Positions 1 to 9,228 are shown, numbered from the stretch's first letter. The stretch is 13,839 nucleotides of DNA from an uncultured Gammaproteobacteria bacterium (GCA_913046125.1 CAJWRL010000018.1:1-13839); one strand, 5' to 3'. Notes: a model not told the origin generated them from the sequence alone. Program-made: numbers and translations.

Positions 1-1
1 T

Positions 2-316
2 GTTTTTCTCATAGATGTACCAGCTGATTTGATAATTAAAAGATGTGTTGGGCGAATAACTTGCAATACATGCGGGAAAATAGAAAATGAGTATTTTTCA
101 GATTTCAGGGAGGGGGATAAGTGCGGAGAGGGTGTTTTTGTTAAAAGGGCTGATGATAACGAGGAAACTGTCACAAATCGTCTCAAAGTCTATGCAGAGC
201 AGACTGAACCAATTATAGACTTTTATAGGGGAAAAGGTATCCTTCATAGAATAATCGGTGGTGAAGATGGCCCTCAAAGGCTCACTGACGAGATTATCTC
301 AATCATAAAAAAGTGA
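2..316 (+). CDS. adk: Adenylate kinase, C-terminal part (5' truncated by window edge)
   Basis: Adenylate kinase converts ATP and AMP to two ADP in the cytoplasm. The frame is open from base 2, so the gene enters from outside the window and about 104 C-terminal residues are visible. Seen directly: a core strand-and-Pro segment (LIDVPAD), an Arg-rich entry to the LID (KRCVGR), a LID with a Cys-x2-Cys pair and a third Cys 16 residues later, then the conserved R-x-DD-x-EETV-x-NRL-x-VY segment and the C-terminal helix. In the family the LID Cys cluster binds structural zinc. The usual fourth ligand is not obvious here, so zinc binding is uncertain. The gene ends 41 bp before lptD with no clear terminator between them. 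Identification rests on the LID-to-EETV block and is secure despite the truncation. Confidence 0.9.
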   Translation, partial: VFLIDVPADLIIKRCVGRITCNTCGKIENEYFSDFREGDKCGEGVFVKRADDNEETVTNRLKVYAEQTEPIIDFYRGKGILHRIIGGEDGPQRLTDEIISIIKK

Positions 317-340
317 TAATTTAAATGAAGCATCAGATAA

Positions 341-349
341 TGCTATAAT
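341..349 (+). promoter_or_regulatory. Extended -10 promoter of lptD, leaderless start
   Basis: TGCTATAAT is a perfect extended -10 element (TGnTATAAT). It ends 8 nt before the lptD ATG at 358, so initiation about 7 nt downstream would fall at or just before the start codon. No good -35 hexamer is seen (TTAAAT at 321-326 is weak), which extended -10 promoters tolerate. No Shine-Dalgarno sequence lies between it and the ATG. Confidence 0.6.
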
Positions 350-357
350 TTTCCACG

Positions 358-3054
358 ATGGTTCTAACAATACAAATAAGATCTTTCTTAACAGCATTCA
401 TGCTATTGATCACATCGACGGCTCATGCCGGCATCCTAGATTTCGTTAGTGATATTCAAAAAGACGTCCAAGAAAAACTGTCGATTATTCAGATTGAGCC
501 TTATATTATACCTCTTGAACAAGGTCGTCTTGTGGAAGAGAAAAATTTTAAGCAGCTTGATATCGGCCTATCTAGAGAGCAAGTGGTGTACCTTCTAGGA
601 CAACCCATATCAAGTCCTTTTAATGATAATCACTGGAATTATTATTTCTACAACAATATAAATTCGAAAGAAATTAAAAACCTTTCCGTAGTGTTTAGAA
701 ATGAAAAAGTATTTGAAATTATTATAGACCAGAAGACATTTAAGAAGTTTGGTCAAATAGAAAGGCCTAAGCTAGAGATGTCTGAAAGCTCTATCGTTCA
801 AGTTAATAATAATGATCAAAATAGTCCGAGAGACAAAGTTATAACAATCTCTCTTAATGACAGTGAATACCTCGATGAGGAGTCAGGTGTTTGTAAATCA
901 AATACTTTTGAAACTTTCGAGGATGTCAGAACGCTTGTAATATCTGATGAGTCTACACTTGAGATTAGAGCTGACAGTCAAAGTCAAACTGGAGAAGAGT
1001 TTCTTGCGGAAGGTAATGCTGAGGCTGAAAGACAAGGTGATATGTTAAGGGCAGATAAAATTAAATATCTCACAGATACAAAAAATGTCTCAGCGTCGGG
1101 TAATGTTAGTTATTTTAATGAGGAGATTTCAGTATATTCAGAATCTGCGGAATATCAGGGTATGGATAGTGATATCACATTTTCTAAGGCTAAGTATTTT
1201 AGAAGTAAAAATTCAGGCTCAGGACTATCAGAGACAATAATAGTTAAAAGAAATAAAGATATACATCTTAAGAATGCTACATATACAGCATGTAATGTTA
1301 ACGACCCCGATTGGGAACTTAGTTCAACTTCTACCAAACTTTATGATAAAGATGAGAGAGGCCTTTCCTATAATATGCTTCTTAAATATAAAAACATTCC
1401 AATTTTTTACTCTCCATTTATGAGTTATCCTCTAACAGATAAAAGACAATCAGGAATATTGACACCTTCCTTTGGTTCATCCGGAGATGGCGGGACAGCA
1501 TTATCTATCCCATATTACTTCAATTTAGCTCAAAATTACGATGCTACTATAGAAGTCACGTCCCATAGTGATAGAGGTGTATTATTTGATAATGAATTTA
1601 GATATATGGGACATAATAAAACGAGAAGCTTAATAAATTTTGCACATCTGGAAAATGATGATGAATATGGTGATGACCGATATATTTATAATATTGATGA
1701 TAATAGGACCTTGTATAGCACCCTTGCTAGCAACAGAAGTGGATTAATTGGTACTATGATCAGTAGTGATCTCTCATATAGCAGAGTTTCTGACCGTGAT
1801 TACTTTAATGATTTTGGGAATTCTCTGAGTACTGTCAGTCAGTCTAGTGTGAAAAGGGAAATTAGATTATTTGGAGAAACATATACAGATGAGGATATTT
1901 ATAGTTATGAGTTATCTTCGCTATACTATCAACCATCAACATCCGGTGTTGATGAGCAATATGAAACTGTACCTTCATTTAAATTTAACTACAAAAATAA
2001 GAGTAACTCCGAATTCAATTACCACATCAAAGCAAGCATTGATAAGTTTGAGCATAAAGATAATTCTGTGGTTGAGGGAACTAGGTATCTATTTTATCCA
2101 AGTATTGAAATGCCATTGCTCTCAGATGGTTGGGAAGTTACTCCAAAATTCGGTATAAGGCATATTGACTATAGCCTTGATAATAACACTGTAGATCCAA
2201 AATCTAAGACCACAGCAGTAGCTAGTATCCGTGGAAAACTATATTTCGATAAATTTGTTGGAAATAAACTTTATACATTAGAGCCACAGGCATACTTATT
2301 ATACATTCCGGTGGGTAATCAAGATGGCAATCCTTTATTTGACACTGGTCTAAAAGAGTTCAAATATTCTCTACTATCGGAGAACAAATTTTATGGTGAG
2401 GACAGAATCAATGATGCAAAACAGATTTCTCTAGCTCTGACACATAGAATAATAGATGAAAGTTCAGGTGATGAATTATTCACTGGAACCATTGGTCAAT
2501 TAATATACTTCGATGATAGAGATGTTCATCTAACAGATAATACAAAATCGCATTCCGATGCTTCGAATATTATCGGTCTCATGACTACTAGACTAAGCAG
2601 TAGTTCATCATTGTCTATAGGATCAGTATGGAACCCGCACAAAGGTCATGGAATGCGCAATAATATCAGGTATAGGTATAATAATAGCTCTAGTTCTATG
2701 AATAAATTATTTAATGCTGATTATAGATATTTTCGCGGCAGTGGAGAAGAGATTGACTTGTCTGGAGTTTACTCTTTTAATACTCATTTTTCCATAATTG
2801 GGAAATATAACTACTCATTCTCAAACAATAGAAGAGATACAGAGGATTTAATCGATACAATGCTTGGACTAGAATATGATAGTTGTTGCTACTCACTTAA
2901 ACTTGTTGCCAGAGATTATTGGACGGGCACAAAGACAGATAATGCTTTATTCATTGAATTCTTGCCCAAGGGTTTAACAACAACGAACAACAAGACATCC
3001 GCGTTACTCAGAAGAGGAATTTACGGCTATGAAGACCAAACAGATTATGAATAA
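358..3054 (+). CDS. lptD: LPS-assembly protein LptD with N-terminal BamE-like domain
   Basis: Outer-membrane beta-barrel that, with LptE, inserts LPS into the outer leaflet. The product is 898 aa, longer than the usual 750-800. Residues 1-24 form a Sec signal peptide ending AHA, with no lipobox. Residues about 46-125 match BamE/SmpA-OmlA: G70-LSREQVVYLLGQP-83, PF at 87-88 and W93-x-Y-x-F. A polar linker follows (about 126-178), then an OstA-type periplasmic domain (about 190-300) and the LptD barrel with the SPFMSYPLTDKRQSG block. The four LptD cysteines that form inter-domain disulfides are present: C179, C312 (ACNVND), C843 and C844. No second signal peptide precedes C179, so export of the LptD part depends on the leader before the BamE domain. 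A stop codon lies in frame 9-12 nt upstream, making the ATG at 358 the first usable start. The gene heads the lptD-surA-pdxA-rsmA run. Confidence 0.93.
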   Translation: MVLTIQIRSFLTAFMLLITSTAHAGILDFVSDIQKDVQEKLSIIQIEPYIIPLEQGRLVEEKNFKQLDIGLSREQVVYLLGQPISSPFNDNHWNYYFYNNINSKEIKNLSVVFRNEKVFEIIIDQKTFKKFGQIERPKLEMSESSIVQVNNNDQNSPRDKVITISLNDSEYLDEESGVCKSNTFETFEDVRTLVISDESTLEIRADSQSQTGEEFLAEGNAEAERQGDMLRADKIKYLTDTKNVSASGNVSYFNEEISVYSESAEYQGMDSDITFSKAKYFRSKNSGSGLSETIIVKRNKDIHLKNATYTACNVNDPDWELSSTSTKLYDKDERGLSYNMLLKYKNIPIFYSPFMSYPLTDKRQSGILTPSFGSSGDGGTALSIPYYFNLAQNYDATIEVTSHSDRGVLFDNEFRYMGHNKTRSLINFAHLENDDEYGDDRYIYNIDDNRTLYSTLASNRSGLIGTMISSDLSYSRVSDRDYFNDFGNSLSTVSQSSVKREIRLFGETYTDEDIYSYELSSLYYQPSTSGVDEQYETVPSFKFNYKNKSNSEFNYHIKASIDKFEHKDNSVVEGTRYLFYPSIEMPLLSDGWEVTPKFGIRHIDYSLDNNTVDPKSKTTAVASIRGKLYFDKFVGNKLYTLEPQAYLLYIPVGNQDGNPLFDTGLKEFKYSLLSENKFYGEDRINDAKQISLALTHRIIDESSGDELFTGTIGQLIYFDDRDVHLTDNTKSHSDASNIIGLMTTRLSSSSSLSIGSVWNPHKGHGMRNNIRYRYNNSSSSMNKLFNADYRYFRGSGEEIDLSGVYSFNTHFSIIGKYNYSFSNNRRDTEDLIDTMLGLEYDSCCYSLKLVARDYWTGTKTDNALFIEFLPKGLTTTNNKTSALLRRGIYGYEDQTDYE

Positions 3055-4264
3055 TGCAAAAGGACTGTTTTTCTTGATCCTGTTTTTACTAGTTAATACG
3101 GGCTACTCATTGCAGGATAGTGTTGTTGCTATTGTAAATGACAAAGTAATATTGCAATCAGATTTAGACGAGAGGATGAAAGAGGTTAATTTGCAAAATT
3201 TGAGTAGAATTGAATTTGTTAAAATTAAAAATCGAATTCTAGATCAGTTAATTGAGGAATCCCTTTTAGATCAGGCAAGCAGTAGAATGGGTATAAGAAT
3301 CTCAGATATTGACCTTCAAAATCGTCTTAAGCTAATAGCCAGAAATCAAGGTTTGACTGTGCTTCAACTTAAAGACGCAGTAGAGAGACAGAATGTTAGC
3401 TATGTGAAATATCTGGATAACCTGAGAAGAAATATACAAAGACAAGAACTTTTCAGAACACAGTTTACTAATAGGGCATATGTATCAGATGAAGAAATAG
3501 AAAGTTATTTAAAAAATAATAAATTGCCTCAGGTAGACGGTAAGATTAGATTAGAAGAATACGTCATCGTCGACAAAACTAATAAGTTAAATTTAAGTCA
3601 AGCTACAATTGTGCTTGATGGGATTAAGTCGACTGAAATAGAAGATAAAGAAAAAAAATACCCTGCTTACGATATAAAAAAAACTATACTTGAAGATGTT
3701 CAAGTCTATAAGCTTCCAGATATCTATCAAAGTAATCTCCAATTACTTGATAAAGATAAGTACAGTAGAGTTTTTAAAACAGGGAAAGGCTTTACTTTGC
3801 TTCGTGTACTTGAGAGCAATATTCTTGTTGATGAGTTCAAAGTTAGTCATATTCTTATGAAAACGAATCCTATGGAAGGACCAGATGAAATTAAAAAAAG
3901 GTTTTATAAAATTAAAAATAGTGTCCAAAATGGTGAATCTTTTTCTAAATATGCAGAGGAGCTCTCTGAAGATAATGCCTCTGCGATCGAAGGAGGCACA
4001 CTTGGCTGGATCACAAAAGAATTAGTAGTGGAGAATTTTAGAAAAGTAATGATTAATATGGAAGTTGGTGAAGTAAGTGAACCATTCAGTACACGATTTG
4101 GATGGCACATACTATATTTAGAGGACAAGAGAATAAAAAACATCTCGGACAACATCAAAAGAAACCAAGCGATTTCTATACTCAAAGATAGAAAAGTTGC
4201 TATCGCAAAAAAAGAGTGGCTGGCTAAACTTAAAGATCAGGCGTACATCGAATACGTTAGATGA
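3029..4264 (+). CDS. surA: Periplasmic chaperone / peptidyl-prolyl isomerase SurA
   Basis: SurA binds unfolded outer-membrane proteins in the periplasm and delivers them to the BAM complex; LptD is a known client. The product is 411 aa. Residues 1-27 are a signal peptide (hydrophobic FFLILFLLV, cleavage near GYS). The N-terminal chaperone domain starts VVAIVNDKVILQSDLDERM (32-50). The first parvulin region (about 172-262) has lost the usual HIL signature. The second parvulin (269-368) is canonical, with SHIL 273-276, GGTLGW 322-327 and FGWHIL 357-362. A C-terminal helix follows. The chosen ATG overlaps the lptD end by 26 nt and has an AGAGGA sequence 10 nt upstream. The next ATG (3047) has no SD. 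The overlap indicates co-transcription with lptD. Confidence 0.93.
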   Translation: MKTKQIMNNAKGLFFLILFLLVNTGYSLQDSVVAIVNDKVILQSDLDERMKEVNLQNLSRIEFVKIKNRILDQLIEESLLDQASSRMGIRISDIDLQNRLKLIARNQGLTVLQLKDAVERQNVSYVKYLDNLRRNIQRQELFRTQFTNRAYVSDEEIESYLKNNKLPQVDGKIRLEEYVIVDKTNKLNLSQATIVLDGIKSTEIEDKEKKYPAYDIKKTILEDVQVYKLPDIYQSNLQLLDKDKYSRVFKTGKGFTLLRVLESNILVDEFKVSHILMKTNPMEGPDEIKKRFYKIKNSVQNGESFSKYAEELSEDNASAIEGGTLGWITKELVVENFRKVMINMEVGEVSEPFSTRFGWHILYLEDKRIKNISDNIKRNQAISILKDRKVAIAKKEWLAKLKDQAYIEYVR

Positions 4265-5241
4265 ACAAGAGAATAGCTATAACTTTAGGCGATCCGGCGG
4301 GTATTGGTCCTGATATTTGCGTCATGATGGCGAAATCGAACATTACGCGTAATCATATATTCATTACAGACCCAAAACTATTGTTAGATAGCTCAAAAAA
4401 ACTAAAGATTAGAATTAAAATTAATCTATTAAAGGCAGTTACATCAAAAACACTCAGTGGGTTAGGAATAATTAATGTGTATCCTCTAAAACTCAGAGCG
4501 GAAAATAAGCCAGGACACATGAGTCCTAAGAATGCTTCATTTGTAATAGATACTATACAAACAGCAGCTGAAGGCTGTATGCGTGGAGATTTTGACGCAA
4601 TGGTCACGGGGCCGATATCTAAATCCATACTTAATGCCGGTGGTTATAAAATTTCTGGGCACACTGAATTTCTCGCAAAACTTTGCAAATCTAAATCAAT
4701 AATGATGTTAATGAATAATAGGCTTAAGGTAACTCTTCAAACAATTCATATCCCACTAAAAAAAATTACAATGGAAATAACAAAAAATAAAATTATAGAA
4801 ACTGTACGTATAGTAAATGAGGACCTTAAGACTAAATTTGGTTATACCAAACCAAAAATACTTATATGCGGAATTAACCCACATGCTGGAGAAGATGGAC
4901 TACTTGGGCGAGAGGAAATTGATATCATCATACCTGCCGTAAAATCTCTCAAAAAAATGGGGATAGAAATTGATGGGCCAGTTCCAGCAGATACTGCATT
5001 CATCAAAAAGTTCGTGAACAAGTACGATGTGATACATTCGATGTATCACGATCAGGGCTTACCTGTCATAAAATTTGATGACTTTAGTAAAACTACAAAT
5101 GTAACACTCGGGCTACCTATAATTCGAGTATCTGTAGATCATGGAACAGCTGTAGAACTGGTAGGCACTGGTAAAGCTGACATCTCAAGTTTTATTCAAG
5201 CATTAAAAGTTGCTAGAGATATTTCCAAAAGTGCAATATAA
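4261..5241 (+). CDS. pdxA: 4-hydroxythreonine-4-phosphate dehydrogenase
   Basis: PdxA oxidises 4-phosphohydroxy-L-threonine with NAD in the DXP-dependent pyridoxal phosphate pathway; its product is condensed by PdxJ. The product is 326 aa, the normal length. Seen directly: the N-terminal GDPAGIGP motif (10-17), VTGPISK (115-121), and GHTEFLA with H134. The three metal-binding histidines are all in place: H163 (TIHIPL), H208 (NPHAGEDG) and H263 (MYHDQGL). The C-terminal block GLPIIRVSVDHGTA is intact. The ATG shares an ATGA overlap with the surA stop, implying translational coupling. The position between surA and rsmA is the standard gammaproteobacterial order. Confidence 0.96.
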   Translation: MNKRIAITLGDPAGIGPDICVMMAKSNITRNHIFITDPKLLLDSSKKLKIRIKINLLKAVTSKTLSGLGIINVYPLKLRAENKPGHMSPKNASFVIDTIQTAAEGCMRGDFDAMVTGPISKSILNAGGYKISGHTEFLAKLCKSKSIMMLMNNRLKVTLQTIHIPLKKITMEITKNKIIETVRIVNEDLKTKFGYTKPKILICGINPHAGEDGLLGREEIDIIIPAVKSLKKMGIEIDGPVPADTAFIKKFVNKYDVIHSMYHDQGLPVIKFDDFSKTTNVTLGLPIIRVSVDHGTAVELVGTGKADISSFIQALKVARDISKSAI

Positions 5242-5995
5242 AAAAAATCTTGGGCAACATTTTCTTAAAGATCAAAATATTGTTGATAAGCTGGTGAAGT
5301 CCATCAGGCCGTCTCAGCATGATGAGATTATTGAAATAGGACCAGGAGATGGAGCAATGACAAAATCTATTATTGCGAAAGTCAAAAAAATGATTCTAAT
5401 TGAAAAAGATCCTGATCTCATTGATAATCTTAAGAGTAAATTTCATGAATATGAGAATAGCACAATACTTAATATTGATATCTTAAATTATAATATAGAC
5501 AGCCTTGACCAATCAGTGAGAGTTGTAGGTAATCTTCCCTATAATATTTCAACAGAAATAATTTTTAAGATGTGCAATTGTAATAAGATTATAGATATGC
5601 ATTTTATGTTACAAAAAGAAGTTGTTGACAGAATAGTTGCTAAATCTAATTCCAAAATCTATGGAAGACTGAGTATCATGGCTCAAGCCTACTTTAATGT
5701 GCAAAAATTGTTTGACATAAGTGAGAATGTTTTCTCACCCAAACCAAGAGTAAAGTCCTCATTCGTAAGATTGTCTGCAAAAAAATATCCTTTTCATAAT
5801 AAAAATCAGGAGAAAATTTTTTATAATATCGTCAAATCAGCATTTGAGGGTAGGCGGAAAATGATCAAGACTTCACTTAAATCTTATCTTAGCGAAAATG
5901 ATTTCAGTACCATAAATTTGAGACCAAACCTAAGAGCAGAAAACCTCACGGTAGATGACTATATATTCATAAGCGATTATGTTCAAAAAGTATAG
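5231..5995 (+). CDS. rsmA: 16S rRNA dimethyladenosine transferase RsmA (KsgA)
   Basis: RsmA uses S-adenosylmethionine to dimethylate the two adjacent adenines in the 3'-terminal hairpin of 16S rRNA during 30S maturation. Numbering from the GTG at 5231 (254 aa): KKNLGQHFL at the N terminus, the SAM-binding EIGPGDG at 35-41, the catalytic NLPYNIS motif at 101-107, the HFMLQKEVVDR helix, FEGRRKMIKTSL and the C-terminal RAENLTVDDY block. The start is uncertain. GTG 5231 gives a typical short N terminus and an 11-nt overlap with pdxA. A TTG at 5210 in the same frame would add seven residues. Neither has a well-spaced SD. The apaG and apaH genes that often follow rsmA are absent here. Confidence 0.94.
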   Translation: MQYKKNLGQHFLKDQNIVDKLVKSIRPSQHDEIIEIGPGDGAMTKSIIAKVKKMILIEKDPDLIDNLKSKFHEYENSTILNIDILNYNIDSLDQSVRVVGNLPYNISTEIIFKMCNCNKIIDMHFMLQKEVVDRIVAKSNSKIYGRLSIMAQAYFNVQKLFDISENVFSPKPRVKSSFVRLSAKKYPFHNKNQEKIFYNIVKSAFEGRRKMIKTSLKSYLSENDFSTINLRPNLRAENLTVDDYIFISDYVQKV

Positions 5996-6647
5996 TTCAT
6001 ATCTATTATTAGCAAATATGTTTTATCAGTATATAAATTTCTTTAGTTGGTATTTAGGTAATACACAAATACAGATTGAGAGTGCATTCTCACTTGGTAT
6101 GATGGCATTTATCTCAGGTCTTGCTTTTCTTTTGTTCATACACATCTCGTATTTTCCTAGAGAATTGAATAATTCACCAGCTATTCCAACCTTCCCACCG
6201 CTCATTATGTTATTGTCGTTAAATTTAGGTTTTTTCATCGGTATAAGTAACCTTTACATCATTCAGCTCTATAAGCTTCCAACATTTTTTGATATTTTAA
6301 GATCTCCTGAATTAGGTGGATTAGTCATTTTTGTATCATTTATGTTGATTTTTTTATCTGTTGGGTTATTTAGGCAAAATGAAGAGGATCCAAATCCGAC
6401 TACTCAGTCAAATAAACTCATAACTGGTGGTATTTATAAATACATCAGAAATCCTATGTATCTTGCTTTAGTTATACTTCAAATTGGTCTTGGAATATCA
6501 CTTAGTTTTTTACATATTAGTTTAATGTCTATTTTTACTGCAATTGCTTTACATTATTTTATAATCAAAAGAGAGGAAACTTACTTGAGAAACTTATTCG
6601 GTGTTGAATATGAAAATTACAAAGCGAAATCAAGAAGATGGATTTGA
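5979..6647 (+). CDS. Membrane methyltransferase, ICMT/PEMT-like family
   Basis: The product is 222 aa, with hydrophobic segments at about 36-56, 74-96, 112-131 and 162-194. The C-terminal third carries the signature of the isoprenylcysteine carboxyl methyltransferase / phospholipid methyltransferase group: GGIYKYIRNPMYLA (150-163), then REE near 198-200 and FGxEYxxYKxxxxRW (207-221). These enzymes methylate lipid-linked or small substrates at the membrane with SAM; the substrate cannot be told from sequence. The ATG lies inside the end of rsmA (17-nt overlap) without a clear SD, so it is probably translationally coupled to rsmA. Its 3' end overlaps the convergent clpB by 18 bp. The family call is firm, the biological role unknown. 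Confidence 0.8.
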   Translation: MFKKYSSYLLLANMFYQYINFFSWYLGNTQIQIESAFSLGMMAFISGLAFLLFIHISYFPRELNNSPAIPTFPPLIMLLSLNLGFFIGISNLYIIQLYKLPTFFDILRSPELGGLVIFVSFMLIFLSVGLFRQNEEDPNPTTQSNKLITGGIYKYIRNPMYLALVILQIGLGISLSFLHISLMSIFTAIALHYFIIKREETYLRNLFGVEYENYKAKSRRWI

Positions 6648-9221
6648 TTGTATCTGTTTTTGATTTAGAGTTGATGCTAGTCTTCCGTCTTTGATGCTGA
6701 TAGTATAGCTTCCACCTTTAACAATATCGTCAGAGATAATTAACTTAGATAATTCATTTTCGATCTGCGTCTGAATTTTTCTCTTTATAGGTCTGGCCCC
6801 ATAAATGTTGTTATCACTGACCTTTGATAAATAATCAATCACAGAGGTATCAAAAATTGTCTCAATTGCCATGTCACGATATACTCTCTTAGATAGTTGA
6901 GATAGTTGATTGATAGTTATAGTCTTTAAATTTTCTGCACTAAGCTTGTTAAATGCAATAATATCATCAATTCTGTTTATGAATTCAGGTCTGAAACTTT
7001 TCTGTATAATATCTTTTATTTTATTTTTTAGATCAACGTCAGGTTCACTGAAATACTCAGCACCAAGGTTGGAAGTCATAACAATAATTGTATTCTTGAA
7101 ATCGATAACCCTGCCCTGACCATCAGTCAATCTTCCGTCATCGAATAGTTGAAGAAGGATATTTAAAACTTCAGGGTGAGCTTTCTCTATCTCATCCAAC
7201 AATACAATTGAATATGGTTTCCTCCTGACTATCTCAGTGAGTGATCCTCCTTGCTCGTACCCAACATAACCTGGAGGCGCGCCAATAAATCTTGACACAT
7301 TATGTTTTTCAGCGAATTCTGACATGTCCAATCTAATGAGTGAATCTATGTTATCGAATAGCTGTCTTGATAATTCCTTCGTAAGTTCTGTTTTACCAAC
7401 TCCTGTAGGTCCAAGAAATAGAAATACTCCATTGGGTTTATCTGGATCTGATATGCCAGCCCTAGACCTTCTGATCGCATTACTCACAGCAGTAACAGCT
7501 CTCTCTTGTCCCACAACAGATTCAGATAGTTTTTTTTCTAAGTTAAGCAACTTTTCTTTTTCAGACAACATCATTGATGAGACAGGAATGCCAGTCCATT
7601 TCGATACAACATTTGCTACAATCTCCTCTGTTACTCTATTACGAAGAAGTTTTAAATCCTTATGATTAATGGTCTCTGAATCTTTTAGACTATTTTCAAT
7701 TTCAGGAATAACTCCATGCCTTAATTCTGCCATCTTCATTAGATCGCCATTTCTTTTAGCACTTTCCAGTTGCAATCTTGATTCTTCTAGCTGAGATTTG
7801 AGGGCATTCGATTTATTCAAAATATCTTTCTCTCCGGCCCAAACTTTTTCTAGTTCATTATATTTTTTCTCTAGATCTTTTAGTTTGTTTAAGATTTCAT
7901 CTATTGCGTTGCCCTCATCATCTTGACTCTTAGATAGAGCCTCTTTTTCTATCTTTAATGTAATGATTTTTCTCTCAAGCTCATCTAAATCTTCAGGTTT
8001 TGAATCGATTTCCATTCTAATTAAGCTGGCAGACTCATCAATGAGATCTATTGCTTTATCTGGTAGATTTCTGTCTGTAATGTATTTTGTGGAGAGTCTA
8101 GTAGCAGCTATGATTGACGAGTCTGAAATTGAGACTCCATGATGTATTTCATATTTTTCTTTTAGACCCCTTAGAATTGCAATTGTCTCATCTTGCGAGG
8201 GTTGTTCAATAATTACCTTTTGAAATCTTCTTTCAAGCGCTGGGTCTTTTTCAATGTTTTCTCTAAATTCATCAAGTGTCGTTGCACCTATACAATGAAG
8301 CTCTCCTCGTGCAAGTGCCGGTTTGAGCATATTTCCTGCATCTAGTGATCCCTCGGATTTGCCTGCGCCAACCATAGTGTGTATTTCATCTATGAATAAA
8401 ATATATTTATCATTATTTTTTTCTATTTCCTTAATTACTGATTTTAATCTTTCTTCAAAATCACCTCTAAATTTAGAACCCGCCAAAAGCGCTGCTAGAT
8501 CAAGTTGCATTATTGTTTTGTCTTTTAAGCCAGAGGGTACCTCTTTATTAATTATTCTTTGTGCTAAGCCTTCGATAATGGCTGTTTTACCAACTCCTGG
8601 CTCACCAATTAGCACAGGATTATTTTTTGTACGTCTTTGCAGAACTTGAATTGTTCGCCTGATCTCCGTGTCACGACCAATTACAGGGTCTAATTTTCCT
8701 TCCTCTGCTTGTTTTGTTATGTCAATTAAATACTCTGATACTGAGGATGCACTTTCTTCTGCTGAGGCAGTCATAATTTTGTTTTTTTCTCTGTCTAACA
8801 AAAGATTGGTCTTAACCGCATTTAGATCGAACTCAGTATTTTTTCGACTATCTTTGGAGTATTTGTCATTAAGAATCTGCACAGCCAAGATATCTGAGGC
8901 AACATATGTGTCTCCCACACTTCGAGATTCACTCTCTGAGCTTTTTAAGACATTATATAACCTGGATGTAATCTCAGTTTTTTCACTGAGATTGGAAATA
9001 ACAGGAAGCGAGTTAATTTCATCCATACACTCAACTCTAAGTTTGTCTAGATTAAGCTTAGAGACTTCTAATAACTTTCTACCAAGACATGATGTATCTA
9101 GAATAGACAATAACACATGTACATTATCGATATGTTGATGCTTATACTGTTTTGCCTTTTGATCAGACAATGAGAAAATTTCTCTCACTTTGTCAGTAAA
9201 TTTTATATTGTTTATATCCAT
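6630..9221 (-). CDS. clpB: ATP-dependent disaggregase ClpB
   Basis: Hexameric AAA+ chaperone that, with DnaK, threads and resolubilises aggregated proteins. The product is 863 aa, close to the usual 857. Domains: N-terminal substrate domain (about 1-145); AAA-1 with Walker A GEPGVGKT (206-213), Walker B LFIDE (275-279) and pore-loop segment KFRGDFEERL (250-259, Phe where Tyr is usual); a coiled-coil middle domain rich in Glu, Lys and Leu (about 405-530), which separates ClpB from ClpA; AAA-2 with Walker A GPTGVGKT (604-611), Walker B VLLDE (673-677) and pore loop GYVGY (651-655); sensor-2 region GARPIKR (808-814). The ATG at 9219-9221 has no SD. The gene lies 46 bp downstream of the PCu(A)C gene on the same strand and ends inside the convergent methyltransferase gene. 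Confidence 0.97.
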   Translation of the reverse strand: MDINNIKFTDKVREIFSLSDQKAKQYKHQHIDNVHVLLSILDTSCLGRKLLEVSKLNLDKLRVECMDEINSLPVISNLSEKTEITSRLYNVLKSSESESRSVGDTYVASDILAVQILNDKYSKDSRKNTEFDLNAVKTNLLLDREKNKIMTASAEESASSVSEYLIDITKQAEEGKLDPVIGRDTEIRRTIQVLQRRTKNNPVLIGEPGVGKTAIIEGLAQRIINKEVPSGLKDKTIMQLDLAALLAGSKFRGDFEERLKSVIKEIEKNNDKYILFIDEIHTMVGAGKSEGSLDAGNMLKPALARGELHCIGATTLDEFRENIEKDPALERRFQKVIIEQPSQDETIAILRGLKEKYEIHHGVSISDSSIIAATRLSTKYITDRNLPDKAIDLIDESASLIRMEIDSKPEDLDELERKIITLKIEKEALSKSQDDEGNAIDEILNKLKDLEKKYNELEKVWAGEKDILNKSNALKSQLEESRLQLESAKRNGDLMKMAELRHGVIPEIENSLKDSETINHKDLKLLRNRVTEEIVANVVSKWTGIPVSSMMLSEKEKLLNLEKKLSESVVGQERAVTAVSNAIRRSRAGISDPDKPNGVFLFLGPTGVGKTELTKELSRQLFDNIDSLIRLDMSEFAEKHNVSRFIGAPPGYVGYEQGGSLTEIVRRKPYSIVLLDEIEKAHPEVLNILLQLFDDGRLTDGQGRVIDFKNTIIVMTSNLGAEYFSEPDVDLKNKIKDIIQKSFRPEFINRIDDIIAFNKLSAENLKTITINQLSQLSKRVYRDMAIETIFDTSVIDYLSKVSDNNIYGARPIKRKIQTQIENELSKLIISDDIVKGGSYTISIKDGRLASTLNQKQIQSNPSS

Positions 9222-9228
9222 AATCTAA

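Noticed and set aside
1871..2158. Plus-strand 95-aa frame inside lptD
   Set aside because: Lies wholly within the LptD barrel coding region in another frame and has no recognisable features.
6910..9138. Plus-strand open frames opposite clpB (6910-7119, 7324-7665, 8323-8649, 8668-9138)
   Set aside because: They are antisense shadows of the clpB coding frame; their translations are Ser/Leu/Phe-rich with no motif, and clpB accounts for the whole stretch.
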